64,000 nucleotides of DNA from CAVRUH01 sp963822595 (GTDB taxonomy: Bacteria; Chlamydiota; Chlamydiia; Chlamydiales; Waddliaceae): contig CAWGIG010000002.1 of NCBI GenBank assembly GCA_963822595.1, positions 1 through 64,000 on the forward strand, given 5' to 3'. The position numbers were made by a program, and so were the translations under genes. The notes under the pieces are model-generated. The model saw nothing but the letters and a program-made list of their open reading frames with translations, made no database searches and was not told the DNA's origin. Below, piece after piece: positions 25,004 to 34,659 of this stretch. Each line of letters starts with the position of its first letter. Within the stretch, counting starts at the first letter, position 1.

Positions 25004-25210
25004 ATGGACGAAATGGACGACATGGACAATATGGACAACATGGACGATATGGACAACATGGACGATCATGGACAGACATGGACGAAAAAATGAACGAAAT
25101 AAAAGGGAGATTCGCAAGATTAGGCAGAAATGAGAGGAAGCTTTGTCCATGTCGTCCATATCGTCCATCTCGTCCATATCGTCCATTTTTCGTCCATATC
25201 GTCCATGTCG
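25004..25210. repeat. ATGGACGAC-type nonamer repeat, inverted pair (family 4)
   Basis: This fills the 299-base gap between the F-box gene and scc1. The left side has about eight tandem 9-base units of the form ATGGACRAY. After about 55 bases of unrelated sequence, the right side has about seven units of the reverse complement (GTCCATRTC). Shorter copies occur at 31538, 51504 and about 24072. The arms can pair. A frame of Gly-Arg-His-Gln repeats through it is an artefact of the nonamer. Confidence 0.88.
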
Positions 25211-25219
25211 ATTGCGATT

Positions 25220-25696
25220 TTAAAGAAGGCCACCAAAGAAACCGCGTGAACGCGAAGCCCCCGATGTTTCAAGGGTTGTAGCTATGGGTACTTCATTGCG
25301 GCCGATTTGCTCTTTCCACGCTAAGGCCCTTTTCATAAACACATTCAAGAAATCAGCTACCCGTTGACCGTTGAGATGTCTCATGGGCAAGAAATGAAAA
25401 AGTGATAACTGCAAATTGCTCTCAGAAAATGCGAAAGTTCCATACCTGGGATAGGCGAATCCATTCGCCTTCAACGCCTCTCGGAGCACCTCTTCGCGAT
25501 AGCGACCTACCGGAAGTTCTCCGATCTTTGTATAAATCAACAGTTCATCGTCGGCTCTACTGGAAGGCTCTATATACACCTCGAGACCGTTTGGAAAACG
25601 TATTAAACAGGTATTGTTTTCATCCAGGCCCAGCCCCTTTATGTTCATTGCTGTTCCTATTTCTTGCAAAAGAGTCTCAAATGAACCGGCTACCAT
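25220..25696 (-). CDS. Type III secretion chaperone, Scc1/SycE-like (CesT fold)
   Basis: A 158-residue acidic-to-neutral protein located directly after copN, where chlamydiae carry the scc1/sycE chaperone gene (CT088 position). The pattern of a short N-terminal helix (SFETLLQEIGTAMNI), alternating strands (CLIRFPNGLEVYIEP) and a C-terminal helix (GQRVADFLNVFMKRALAWKE) suits the CesT chaperone fold. Scc1 together with a partner binds the N-terminus of CopN and helps its export. Identity rests on position and general shape more than on strong motifs. The end lies 10 bases from the nonamer palindrome. Confidence 0.8.
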   Translation of the reverse strand: MVAGSFETLLQEIGTAMNIKGLGLDENNTCLIRFPNGLEVYIEPSSRADDELLIYTKIGELPVGRYREEVLREALKANGFAYPRYGTFAFSESNLQLSLFHFLPMRHLNGQRVADFLNVFMKRALAWKEQIGRNEVPIATTLETSGASRSRGFFGGLL

Positions 25697-25720
25697 AAAT
25701 TATCCTCTCTCTTTTTCAAC

Positions 25721-26950
25721 TTATTCTATCTCATCTACGCCTTCCCAAGACCCTTCCTTCTTCTTCTCTTCTTCTTCATCATCTCCGCCTTCCCAAGCGC
25801 CTTTTTCGCCTTCTTTCTCTTGTTGCTCCTCAAATTCCTCTTCAAGGTCCTCTAAGGCCTCAATGATGGCAAGAAAGAGCTCGTCTCTATGCTGCAGGTT
25901 TCGATAAATTTGACTCATCGAAAGCTCTCTTATTGAATCGCGGAACTGGCTGAAAGCAATGATCTTTGCAAGGATCCAATCGTCGATTGTTAGGGTTCTA
26001 GCTTGCGATTTTACCTTATCCGACGAAGGATAGCGCTCGGCAGCTAAACTCATGAATGCCTTTGCCATGGCCTCGAAGGTGAGTCCTGGAGGCATTTCCA
26101 GTCCTCCGCTTTCAAACATTTTTGCCATGAGGTCCATGCGGCCTTGGAAGAATTTGTAAACTCCCATAATGGCTTGCAGGGTTCTAACTTCAGCGATCAA
26201 ATTGCTTAATTCCCCGCGAGGGATCGATGAGCCCTTGGCCTTCATATCCGCTCCAAGAGAATGGAATAGGAAGTTGGTGACCTTTGTAAGCTCTTTAAAG
26301 GCATATTTCTGAGAGAGCTCTCCGAAAAGAGTCTGGGCGTCTCTTGGATTTCCTGTGATATCACGGTACATATCGCGCATCGAGGAGGGAGTGCCTAGGC
26401 CCTTGTCTGAGGCAGCGCGAGCCTGTTCGCTGATGTTGCGTCCGGCAGTGATTTCGCGTCCCTTATTCTCGTTGAGCATGTCTTTTGCTTTTTGGACAGT
26501 TTGGTGGAGCTCGCCTTCGGTGGTATCTAGGAGGAATTCAAGAGCTTCGTCAGCTAAGGATGGATCTGAGTAAAATTCTTCAAGTTTTTTTAGAATTTCT
26601 TCTTCTGTGTCCCCCGGTTTGATTTGTTCACGCAATAGCATGAGGACTTTTGATTTGAGCTCGGGGTATTTTTGCTCATATTTATTAGCTTCGTCTTTCA
26701 TTTGCTCGACAGGCATCAGACGCTTGTCTTTAAGAGCAGCTTTTAATTCACTGATTTTGGAGGAACGTGACTCTGCGGGTTTTTCTTTTTTTTCTGTTTT
26801 GGGGCGAATGACATTTTCAGCAGCTTCCGCTTGGGCAGATTTCTGGGCGCTGATTTTTTCAGCAGTTTGCTCCTGCTTTTCTTCCTTGGCAACTTCTTGG
26901 AAGGCAGCAACCGTTACGTCCTGCGATCCACCTGAACGGTCTACGTTCAT
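25721..26950 (-). CDS. sctW: Type III secretion gatekeeper CopN/SctW
   Basis: A 409-residue protein of about the CopN length (about 400). The N-terminus is Gln/Ala/Glu-rich (chaperone-binding and secretion region). The middle is the HrpJ/YopN-type helical domain (LKDKRLMPVEQM, LREQIKPGDTEEEILKKLEE, EFLLDTTEGELHQTVQKAKD). The C-terminal third resembles TyeA, and the end is strongly acidic. The gatekeeper blocks the export apparatus until contact with the host; CopN is itself exported and binds tubulin in Chlamydia. It lies 12 bases after sctV and 24 before scc1, in one operon. Confidence 0.92.
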   Translation of the reverse strand: MNVDRSGGSQDVTVAAFQEVAKEEKQEQTAEKISAQKSAQAEAAENVIRPKTEKKEKPAESRSSKISELKAALKDKRLMPVEQMKDEANKYEQKYPELKSKVLMLLREQIKPGDTEEEILKKLEEFYSDPSLADEALEFLLDTTEGELHQTVQKAKDMLNENKGREITAGRNISEQARAASDKGLGTPSSMRDMYRDITGNPRDAQTLFGELSQKYAFKELTKVTNFLFHSLGADMKAKGSSIPRGELSNLIAEVRTLQAIMGVYKFFQGRMDLMAKMFESGGLEMPPGLTFEAMAKAFMSLAAERYPSSDKVKSQARTLTIDDWILAKIIAFSQFRDSIRELSMSQIYRNLQHRDELFLAIIEALEDLEEEFEEQQEKEGEKGAWEGGDDEEEEKKKEGSWEGVDEIE

Positions 26951-26962
26951 AGGCCCCCCTTA

Positions 26963-29143
26963 TTAACTCAACTGTATACGTCCTAAAGGTTGAATCCGAA
27001 TTTCAGGGACAATTTCCTGATACGATACAACAGACACATCAGAAAATTCCATTTCAACCAATTTACGGACGAAGCGACGCACGTCAATAGCTGTGAGCAG
27101 GACAGGGGACTGACCACCCGGAGGTGGCGGAGTTACCGTATTGCGAATCCCTTGCAGGATGAGCTGGACGGTATCGGGATCTAACGCAAGGTAGGATCCG
27201 GCCGATGTCTGCTTAATAGCGCCGCGAACAAGATCTTCAATTTCCGGGTCAAGGATATAGACAGAAAGCACCGATTGACCCTGAGAAAATTTATAACTGA
27301 TGTAGCGTTTGAGGGAAGAACGTACATATTCGGTTAATAGTACCGTATCTTTTTCCGTTTGAGCCCACTCTGTTAATGATTCGAGGATGGTTCTAAGGTC
27401 TTTGACAGAGATACCCTCTTGAATGAGTCGCTTAAAAATATCGGTTAATTTTTGGAGCGGTATAAGACGCGTCACTTCTTTCACGAGGTCGGGGAATGAT
27501 TTTTCCATAAATTCGAGCATCGACTTCACTTCTTGAATTCCTACGAATTCGTTTGCATAGTGGCGGAAGAAGTAAGAAAGGTGAAGAATCATCACTTCCA
27601 AGGAGGTCCAGAACTTGATTCCCGCTTTTTCCAATAGCTCTTTGTATTTCTCTTCAATCCACAGCGAAGGCATTCCCAGAGAGTTTTTGTAGGCTGTGAA
27701 AGGAAGGTTGTAGCGATTTAGATTTTCGGAGGATTCATTTGTTAGAACATATCCTTGTAGGACTTTACCTCGAACCACAGGGACTTCGTTGAGGTGAATG
27801 GAGTACTCATCTTTTTCCAACACCGGAGAGTCTGTTCTGACGTGAACGCCGGGAAAGCGGACTCCGAGATCGGCATAAAGAGCCTGTCTCATGCGTGGGA
27901 TCATCTGATCGATAAAGCTTCTCCCTTTTTGTGCGCGCTTGATTTCAGAGCTTAAGCCGTTACCGCATTCAAGAATCACCGGAAGCGTTAAGGCGTAGCT
28001 ATCGACACCACCACCAGTGATTGCTTTGTGTTCTTCAACTCCCGTTTCCATGGAAGCGCTACCTTCAGAAGATGCGGAAGAAATGCCTCCCTCTGCTGTT
28101 GATAGACCACCTGCTTCAAGTTTTTGCATGCGTGTCGTCCAGATGGTGTATCCAGTGAGTCCGAAGGCTGCAGAAAGCATCAAGAAGGGAGCTTTAGGGA
28201 ATCCTGGAAGGGCAGCGAGGGCTAGACAGAAGCCTGCAGCAATCAGCAACGCTTTTGGTTGAGCCATGATTTGGGAGCTGATATCTCGACCCAGGTTTCC
28301 TTCTTTTTTCTCTGTTGTAACGCGGGTAGTCACGAAACCGGCAGTGATGGAAATCAACAGCGCGGGAATTTGCGTGACCAGACCGTCACCGATGGTCAGA
28401 ATAGAATATGTTTGAACAGCGTCCATAGCGGACATCCCATGGACACCCATACCGATCGATAATCCCCCAACGATATTAACTAGGGTGATCACGATACCGG
28501 CGATGGCATCTCCTTTAACGAATTTCATCGCACCGTCCATAGCTCCGTACAGTTGGCTTTCCTTTTGAATGGCGAGACGTTTTTCTCTAGCTTGTTGGGA
28601 GTCGAGGATACCGGCGCGCATATCGGCGTCAATACTCATTTGCTTACCTGGCATAGCGTCCAAGGTAAAACGAGCAGCAACTTCCGCAACACGCTCCGCA
28701 CCTTTTACGATCACGATAAACTGGACTAAGGCGATGATGACGAAAACAACACCACCGACGATGAAGTTACCACCGACCACGAAGTTACCGAACTGGAAAA
28801 TGATTTCCCCCGCATTCGCATTCAGGAGGATCTGTCTGGTCGCTGCGATACTTGTTCCTAGTCGATAAAGCGTTGTGATCAGCAGCAGGGAGGGGAATAT
28901 CGAGAGCTGAATCGCGTTTTGAATATAGAGGGCGACCATCAATAGAAGAACGGAAGCGGAAAGGTTGAAGGCAATAAGATAATCGATTACTTCAGGTGGA
29001 ACCGGCAAGATAATCATTGCAAGAATGCCCAAAATAACAAGAGCAAGCGCAACATCACTGGCTCTCGAAATGGAGGACAACGATTTCTCGCCTCCCAATC
29101 TCGCGCTTATTCCATCTAATATTCTTCTCATAAACTGAATCAT
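26963..29143 (-). CDS. sctV: Type III secretion export gate protein SctV (CdsV/LcrD)
   Basis: A 726-residue protein of the FHIPEP family. About eight membrane helices fill residues 25-330, with the conserved FHIPEP loop (ARFTLDAMPGKQMSIDADMR, then AGILDSQQAREKR). The C-terminal about 350 residues are the cytoplasmic domain that forms the nonameric ring docking chaperone-effector complexes. Length and order match chlamydial LcrD (CT090). The ribosome site AAAGGAGAGAG precedes the ATG. It sits 18 bases after sctU and 12 before copN. No disruption is visible. Confidence 0.97.
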   Translation of the reverse strand: MIQFMRRILDGISARLGGEKSLSSISRASDVALALVILGILAMIILPVPPEVIDYLIAFNLSASVLLLMVALYIQNAIQLSIFPSLLLITTLYRLGTSIAATRQILLNANAGEIIFQFGNFVVGGNFIVGGVVFVIIALVQFIVIVKGAERVAEVAARFTLDAMPGKQMSIDADMRAGILDSQQAREKRLAIQKESQLYGAMDGAMKFVKGDAIAGIVITLVNIVGGLSIGMGVHGMSAMDAVQTYSILTIGDGLVTQIPALLISITAGFVTTRVTTEKKEGNLGRDISSQIMAQPKALLIAAGFCLALAALPGFPKAPFLMLSAAFGLTGYTIWTTRMQKLEAGGLSTAEGGISSASSEGSASMETGVEEHKAITGGGVDSYALTLPVILECGNGLSSEIKRAQKGRSFIDQMIPRMRQALYADLGVRFPGVHVRTDSPVLEKDEYSIHLNEVPVVRGKVLQGYVLTNESSENLNRYNLPFTAYKNSLGMPSLWIEEKYKELLEKAGIKFWTSLEVMILHLSYFFRHYANEFVGIQEVKSMLEFMEKSFPDLVKEVTRLIPLQKLTDIFKRLIQEGISVKDLRTILESLTEWAQTEKDTVLLTEYVRSSLKRYISYKFSQGQSVLSVYILDPEIEDLVRGAIKQTSAGSYLALDPDTVQLILQGIRNTVTPPPPGGQSPVLLTAIDVRRFVRKLVEMEFSDVSVVSYQEIVPEIRIQPLGRIQLS

Positions 29144-29161
29144 TAATCTCTCTCCTTTAAA

Positions 29162-30259
29162 TTATTCGTCGTCCTTATCGGGTGTTTCTTTGTAAGTTAT
29201 ATCTATCTCACCTTCTTGTTTGTTAAGTGAGTTTAGCCAGCTGAGGACTTCAGCTATTAGTTCGTAAGTATCTTCCGGAATGTACTCGTAAATCTCACCA
29301 TTTTGCCAGAGCTTATGGGCTAAGTCAATATTTCGGACAACAGGAACGCCGAATTTATCGGCGAATTGGATAATTCTTTCTGCCAAAAGTCCTTCACCCA
29401 TGGTAACAATGTAGGGGGCGGCGTCGATTTCTCTGTGGTAGGCAATGGCAATGGCTAAGTGGGTCGGGTTGGTGACAACAGCTGCTGCCTTTTTGACTCC
29501 TGCCGCAGGACCATCGGAATAGGCGATTTCTTGGGCGATTTGTTTACGTTTACCTTTGATCTGCGGATCGCCCTCAGTATTTTTGTATTCTTGTTTTACC
29601 TCAAATTTCTCCATCATCATCTCTTTACCAAAAGTATATTTCTGATAAGCAAAGTCGGCAATCGCAACGATGAGGAAAAATACACCCACTTTCACCACAA
29701 CCTCTAAAAGGAATGTGTGGAAAATGAGGGCAGAGTGACTTAAGGGAAGCGCAACAGTTTTAGTTAAAACGGGAAGGCTTTTATAAACAACCCCATAGAT
29801 CAGATACGAAGCAATGCTGATTTTTAAAAGCGATTTGATGAGCTCTACAAGCGTTTTTAACTTAAATTTTGCTTTTAGGTTAGCGACCATATCGAATTTT
29901 TTCGGATCGAATTTAAACACTTCCAGGGAGAACACAGGTCCAACTGCTAAAAAGTTGATTACAACACCGACTAAAGCAACAATGGTCATAATGGGGATGC
30001 ATGTGATGTAAATGAGCATCATACCTTCCGTGAACATCGTCGGGATGACTCGCGTGAGGTCCGGGGAGGAGCTTAGTTGAAAAGATTGGATGAGAAAGCC
30101 GCCTATACGGCCATAGAGCCAGCTGCTAAGTGCAAGCGTGACGCATATAGAAACAACAAATGTAAAAGCCGATGGCAAATCCTGGGACTTTGCAACCTGC
30201 CCCTTTTTCCGGGCATCCCTAAGTTTTTTCGGGGTAGCCTTCTCGCTCTTTTCAGCCAT
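29162..30259 (-). CDS. sctU: Type III secretion switch protein SctU (CdsU/YscU)
   Basis: From the ATG at 30259 (MAEKSEKATPKKLRDARKKG, the usual family start, with AGGAAG upstream) the protein has 365 residues. A farther-upstream frame start at 30289 is unlikely. Four membrane helices fill residues about 30-205; the cytoplasmic part carries the autocleavage motif NPTH (TNPTHLAIAI), whose cleavage switches substrate specificity. It is the first gene of the operon sctU-sctV-copN-scc1, divergent from ychF across a 170-base A/T-rich gap that must hold both promoters. Confidence 0.96.
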   Translation of the reverse strand: MAEKSEKATPKKLRDARKKGQVAKSQDLPSAFTFVVSICVTLALSSWLYGRIGGFLIQSFQLSSSPDLTRVIPTMFTEGMMLIYITCIPIMTIVALVGVVINFLAVGPVFSLEVFKFDPKKFDMVANLKAKFKLKTLVELIKSLLKISIASYLIYGVVYKSLPVLTKTVALPLSHSALIFHTFLLEVVVKVGVFFLIVAIADFAYQKYTFGKEMMMEKFEVKQEYKNTEGDPQIKGKRKQIAQEIAYSDGPAAGVKKAAAVVTNPTHLAIAIAYHREIDAAPYIVTMGEGLLAERIIQFADKFGVPVVRNIDLAHKLWQNGEIYEYIPEDTYELIAEVLSWLNSLNKQEGEIDITYKETPDKDDE

Positions 30260-30429
30260 AAAAACACTTCCTGTTCTCAATGAGAACATTATGCAGTATA
30301 TACATACCCACTAAATATAGTATAACTTTAATTAATAGGGTTTGTCAAGTATATTTTTGAGTAGTAATTTACACATCCACCCTTTACAATAATGTAACAT
30401 TTTACCAATAATTTATGTGAGTTTTTCTA

Positions 30430-31527
30430 ATGCCAAGTCAATTATCATGCGGAATCGTCGGTCTCCCAAATGTGGGGAAATCCACCCTTTTTAATGCCCT
30501 AACTGCTAGCGAGGCCCCCTCGTCAAACTACCCCTTCTGTACCATCGACCCCAATGTAGGCGTCGTTTTGGTCATGGATCCTCGGTTACAAGTATTATCA
30601 GACCTTTCAAAAAGCCAAAAACTGGTCTATGCGGCGGTTAAATTCGTCGATATCGCCGGATTGGTTAAAGGCGCCTCAAAAGGGGAGGGTTTGGGCAATA
30701 AGTTTTTGGCCAATATCAGGGAAACTGACGCTATTGTCCATGTGGTTCGATGCTTTGATTCGTCCGATATTATCCACGTCGAGGGGAAAGTAGACCCTAT
30801 TTCTGACATTGAAGTGATTAATCTAGAGCTCTGTTTGGCGGATTTGCAGTCTGCGGAGAATATTGTCGATAGGCTAGAAAAGCAGGTAAAAGGTAAAAAG
30901 GAGCTGCAGGCTGTTCTGGATTGCATGAAGAAGGTATTGGTCCATTTGAATGAAAACAAGCCAATGCGTACAGCGCCCCTCACTGACGAAGAAAAAGAGC
31001 TTTTAAAGCCCTATCCGTTCCTTACTTCGAAGAAGGTACTCTATGTAGCCAATGTATCTGAAGACGATTTGCCTGAAATGGAAAATGCCTATGTGCAGAA
31101 GGTCCGAGAATTCGCTTTGGCTGAAGGCAATAGCGTGATCCCGATTTGTGCCAAATTAGAAGAGGAAATCGCGCAGCTTCCAGAGTCTGAGCGTAAAGAA
31201 TTTCTTGATTCTCTGGGGCTTAAGGAGTCCGGTTTGAACCGCCTAGCCAAAGAATCGTTTAAGATGTTGGGGCTTATTACATATCTGACTACCGGTGAAA
31301 TAGAAACTAGGGCCTGGACAATTCATCAGGGTTCTACGGCAGTAGAGGCGGCAGCGGAGATTCATACGGATATATCTAAGGGATTTATACGTGCGGAGGT
31401 GGTCAGTTATGACGACATGCTGAAGTATAAGGGCCGTGTAGGGGCTCGGGAGCATGGTAGAGCCCGTTCCGAAGGCAAAGAATACATTGTCCAGGACGGC
31501 GACGTCATCCTGTTTATGCATAATTAA
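30430..31527 (+). CDS. ychF: Ribosome-associated ATPase YchF/OLA1
   Basis: A 365-residue Obg-family protein. Motifs: G1 GLPNVGKSTLFNAL, switch/G3 DIAGLVKGASKGEGLGNKFL, a G4-like region with NVSEDDLPE and the C-terminal TGS domain (LTTGEIETRAWTIHQGSTAV, GRARSEGKEYIVQDGDVI). YchF prefers ATP, binds ribosomes and modulates stress responses. It occupies the position next to sctU as in Chlamydia. In this genome ribF does not follow directly; a helicase, a BTB-LRR gene and an unknown gene are inserted. The nonamer repeat begins 11 bases after its stop. Confidence 0.97.
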   Translation: MPSQLSCGIVGLPNVGKSTLFNALTASEAPSSNYPFCTIDPNVGVVLVMDPRLQVLSDLSKSQKLVYAAVKFVDIAGLVKGASKGEGLGNKFLANIRETDAIVHVVRCFDSSDIIHVEGKVDPISDIEVINLELCLADLQSAENIVDRLEKQVKGKKELQAVLDCMKKVLVHLNENKPMRTAPLTDEEKELLKPYPFLTSKKVLYVANVSEDDLPEMENAYVQKVREFALAEGNSVIPICAKLEEEIAQLPESERKEFLDSLGLKESGLNRLAKESFKMLGLITYLTTGEIETRAWTIHQGSTAVEAAAEIHTDISKGFIRAEVVSYDDMLKYKGRVGAREHGRARSEGKEYIVQDGDVILFMHN

Positions 31528-31537
31528 CGGGCAAAAA

Positions 31538-31580
31538 ATGGACGATATGGACCGAATGGACGACATGGACGGAATGGACA
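31538..31580. repeat. Nonamer repeat, short copy
   Basis: Five ATGGAC units at about 9-base spacing (ATGGACGAT, ATGGACCGA-type variants) directly after ychF. Same family as 25.0 kb and 51.5 kb, but one arm only. Confidence 0.8.
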
Positions 31581-31664
31581 TAAAGAAGTCCTGATTTTCG
31601 TCTGATTTCGCCTTTTCTTTAGGTGTATGCGAATATAATCCTATCTTTTAACCCTACGTTCTGC

Positions 31665-31670
31665 TATAAT
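31665..31670 (+). promoter_or_regulatory. Extended -10 promoter element before helicase gene
   Basis: TGCTATAAT gives an extended -10 (TGN plus perfect TATAAT) 32 bases before the helicase ATG. The -35 region (TATCTT at 17-18 bases) is poor, as expected for extended -10 promoters. Confidence 0.55.
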
Positions 31671-31702
31671 ATGTTAATTAAACTAACAAATAGTGAAAAA
31701 AA

Positions 31703-32974
31703 ATGACATTCCAAGAAAAAAGTGAAAATTTAGAGTCCAACGAAAAAAAAGGGACTTTCCAAGAGTTAAACCTCCATAAAGATATTCTTCGTGCCCTCGA
31801 AGAAAATGGTTATACCAACCCAACACCTATCCAAATGCAAGCCATTCCAAAAGTTTTAGAAGGTCATGACCTTCAGGCTTCCGCGCAGACAGGTACCGGT
31901 AAAACTGCAGCCTTTCTATTGCCAGCCCTAGACAAAATCATGAAGTCTACGCCAAAAAGATCTCCACGAGTTCTGATCCTCGTTCCGACAAGAGAACTTG
32001 CGATGCAGGTGGCAAACCAAGCTTCAAAATACAGCAAATATCTGCCAAAAGTGAAGACCGTTTGTGTCTTCGGCGGCGTACCTTATCCTCAGCAAATTCG
32101 CGACCTTTCCCGTCCCTACGATATCCTCATCGCTACACCGGGCCGTTTAATCGATCACCTTGAAAGAGGACGTATTGCCTTGGATCAAATCGAATTTATG
32201 ATCTTGGATGAAGCCGACCGTATGTTGGATATGGGCTTTATCGATCCCGTTGAAGAAATTGCAGCATTGACACCAAAAAATCGTCAAACGCTGTTGTTTT
32301 CTGCGACACTCAAAGGGGAAATTTTAAGATTATCTAGAAAGCTATTGAATAAACCCATTGAAATCTCCGTTGAACATGATGTTTCCTACGCTGAAAACAT
32401 CGAAGAGAGAGTTCACTTTGTTGACGATATGCAGCATAAGCATCTTATATTGAATCATTTGCTTGATGATCCAAACATGGAGCACGCCATTGTATTTACA
32501 TCGACGAAGCTTTTGGCTAACCGTCTTGTTGAAAAGTTATATGATGAAGGTTACGAAGCCGCAGCCTTGCATGGCGACATGAATCAAAGACAAAGAACGA
32601 AGACAATTATGAGAATGCGTCAAGGCAAGATTAAAATCTTGATCGCTACAGACGTTGCTTCTAGAGGGATAGATATTTCCACAATTAGCCATATCATTAA
32701 CTTTGATCTTCCGAATAACGCTGAAGACTATGTTCACCGTATTGGAAGAACAGGACGTGCCGGCGCTAAAGGGGTAGCTTGTTCTTTTGTTTCGTTTAAG
32801 GATCTACCGTTGCTAAGAAGCATCGAAAAGTATACCGGTAACAAAATTACGCCACATGTTATTGCTGGAATGGAGCCTAAGTTGAAGCCAACTGCGAAAC
32901 CAAACCCAACCAATTTCAGATCAAAGAGAAGTTTTAAGCCAAGACGTCCTGGGATTAGACAAAAAAGTCGATAA
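31703..32974 (+). CDS. DEAD-box ATP-dependent RNA helicase (RhlE-like)
   Basis: A 423-residue protein with the full motif set: Q-motif (NPTPIQMQAIP), I (ASAQTGTGKTAAF), Ia (PTRELA), Ib (TPGRLIDHLE), II (DEAD), III (SAT), IV-V (ATDVASRGIDIS) and VI (HRIGRTGRAG). The C-terminus is short and basic (FRSKRSFKPRRPGIRQKSR), which suits RhlE-type helicases that remodel rRNA or mRNA. It is part of the segment inserted between ychF and the ribF operon. A short hairpin lies in the 17 bases before the next gene. Confidence 0.95.
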   Translation: MTFQEKSENLESNEKKGTFQELNLHKDILRALEENGYTNPTPIQMQAIPKVLEGHDLQASAQTGTGKTAAFLLPALDKIMKSTPKRSPRVLILVPTRELAMQVANQASKYSKYLPKVKTVCVFGGVPYPQQIRDLSRPYDILIATPGRLIDHLERGRIALDQIEFMILDEADRMLDMGFIDPVEEIAALTPKNRQTLLFSATLKGEILRLSRKLLNKPIEISVEHDVSYAENIEERVHFVDDMQHKHLILNHLLDDPNMEHAIVFTSTKLLANRLVEKLYDEGYEAAALHGDMNQRQRTKTIMRMRQGKIKILIATDVASRGIDISTISHIINFDLPNNAEDYVHRIGRTGRAGAKGVACSFVSFKDLPLLRSIEKYTGNKITPHVIAGMEPKLKPTAKPNPTNFRSKRSFKPRRPGIRQKSR

Positions 32975-32991
32975 ATGGCACTCTCCATTTT

Positions 32992-34476
32992 ATGGAAATG
33001 CCTTTAGAACTCCCAAAAGATCTACATTATCTCAATGTAGCAAAAGACTCGACTGCTCTCATGGAGATGCTATCGGGTCTTCCTTCTGATCTCATTACTT
33101 TTTTTGAAGCAGCCTGTGAAGATCATCCATGGTGCGCTATTCATTCGGATTTTATGAAAAGCTGTATCCGATGGATTACACTCAGATCTTTTGATGAAAA
33201 ATTAGCCGAAACTTTTGTCCATCGAGCCGCTACAGCGATTCGCAAAAATTATAGGTTTGTTCAACCTTACATCTTTAACAATTTAATTTTTGAGGTTGCC
33301 GGAGCGGAAATCCCGCAAAATAGCCTCTTGTGGGCAACCACGAGTGATTATTTCCATAAACATATCCGCATTGAATGCAGAGAAAAAAAATCTTCTACCA
33401 TTTCCATGGGAAATCTCACGTTAGAAATCTTCGAGCAAATTCGAGAGTATGTTGAAACGGGAGAGGTAGAAAATTTATGGAGAAAAAGCGAATCGGAAAT
33501 ACTCGAAGTTTTTAGGGATGCATCGGAGTGGGATATCCCCGGTTTGATGATGGACTGCGAAAACTTGTTGAAAAAATATATTACCCCTGAAGATGCGATT
33601 GAAAAGTTAATTACCGCGCATCAGAATGGGTGGTTGCATTTGAAGCTGACTTGCATGGAATTTATCAATGGACTCAATTGGGGTTTACGTTTTGAAACGG
33701 AAGATATTCAACATTTAGCTGTTGAAATATTGAATTTCAATCGGAGAACTTTAGAAGCTTTTGAGCCATTATCCAAAGTGATCACGCATCTTTATTTAGG
33801 TGGAACACTTGCGGAGAACTCTGAGTTTACCCCAATCATCCAAAGTTGCAAGCACCTTTTAGGAATAGGTTTTGGCGGATCGAACGCCTTTAGTGATAAA
33901 TTTTTAGACATTCCTAGCAATATTCATGATTTGGATCTTTCCAAATGTGTTTGGTTGAATGCGGATTATTTAAAAAAGTTTGCTTCAGTATGCCCAGGAA
34001 TCAAATCATTGAATCTCGAGAATAATTATGATTTAACGTATGAAGATTGGGGTGTGATCAATGACTTCAAAGTATTGGATACGTTGAATATAAGCTACTG
34101 TCATCAGATTCAGGATGAGGATTTTAAAATCATCATTCACGCATGCCGCTCGATTAAGAAATTAATCATGGTAGAAAGTCTTCAGATGAATGAGAATATG
34201 TATATTGAAATGGGCCGCACGATGCAGGGTTTGACAGATTTAAATATATCGAGGTCTAATATTTCGGATACGGCTTTGGTGGATTTGTCGACGAATTGCA
34301 ATGACTTGGTGACCCTTAATTTGAGCAGGTGTCTTAATATAACTGAAAGGGGGATTTTGGAAGCTATCAATCATTTTCCCTCTTTGCGCGAATTGAATAT
34401 TTCGAATTGCCGTATCCCGCCGGTAGTATTGGAAGCAATCAAAAAGAAACGCCCGACATTGAAACTATGTGTATAG
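32992..34476 (+). CDS. BTB/POZ-like plus leucine-rich-repeat protein
   Basis: A 494-residue protein. Residues about 95-205 resemble a BTB domain (LLWATTSDYFHKHI, a middle segment ISMGNLTLEIFEQIREYVET, and the BACK-like helix DASEWDIPGLMMDCENLLKK). Residues about 300-490 are cysteine-type LRRs like those of AMN1/F-box LRR proteins (LDLSKCVWLNADYLKKFA, LTDLNISRSNISDTALVDLS, LVTLNLSRCLNITERGILEA). BTB-LRR proteins act as substrate adaptors of cullin-3 ubiquitin ligases in eukaryotes, and expansions are known in amoeba-associated chlamydiae. Its stop codon lies in the left end of palindrome C. Confidence 0.8.
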   Translation: MEMPLELPKDLHYLNVAKDSTALMEMLSGLPSDLITFFEAACEDHPWCAIHSDFMKSCIRWITLRSFDEKLAETFVHRAATAIRKNYRFVQPYIFNNLIFEVAGAEIPQNSLLWATTSDYFHKHIRIECREKKSSTISMGNLTLEIFEQIREYVETGEVENLWRKSESEILEVFRDASEWDIPGLMMDCENLLKKYITPEDAIEKLITAHQNGWLHLKLTCMEFINGLNWGLRFETEDIQHLAVEILNFNRRTLEAFEPLSKVITHLYLGGTLAENSEFTPIIQSCKHLLGIGFGGSNAFSDKFLDIPSNIHDLDLSKCVWLNADYLKKFASVCPGIKSLNLENNYDLTYEDWGVINDFKVLDTLNISYCHQIQDEDFKIIIHACRSIKKLIMVESLQMNENMYIEMGRTMQGLTDLNISRSNISDTALVDLSTNCNDLVTLNLSRCLNITERGILEAINHFPSLRELNISNCRIPPVVLEAIKKKRPTLKLCV

Positions 34477-34655
34477 CCACAATTAACAGGATAAGCAGGA
34501 TCGCAAGCGGCATGATAAAAAAAGGATAAGAAAAGAAAAGAGAAGAAAAAATGATTGAGTTAAAAATCATTTCAATTTTAACATTTTTTTTCTTTTCTTA
34601 TCCTTTTTTTATCCTGCCGCTTGCGATCCTACTTATCCTGTTGATTGTGGCTATA
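34472..34655. repeat. Long palindrome, family 2 copy C
   Basis: The left arm (TATAGCCACAATTAACAGG, ATAAGCAGGATCGCAAGCGG) mirrors the right arm (CCGCTTGCGATCCTACTTAT, CCTGTTGATTGTGGCTATA), with an A/G-rich then T/C-rich centre that also pairs. It fills the gap between two converging genes and could terminate both. It shares AACAGGATAAGCAGGATCG and the CTATACAATC end with copy D at 48.1 kb. Confidence 0.9.
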
Positions 34656-34659
34656 CAAT

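Noticed and set aside
24988..25281. Open frame of Gly-Arg-His-Gln repeats on the plus strand and Asp-Met repeats on the minus strand
   Set aside because: Both are direct readings of the 9-base ATGGAC repeat, whose length keeps frame; there is no ribosome site and the region is an inverted repeat.
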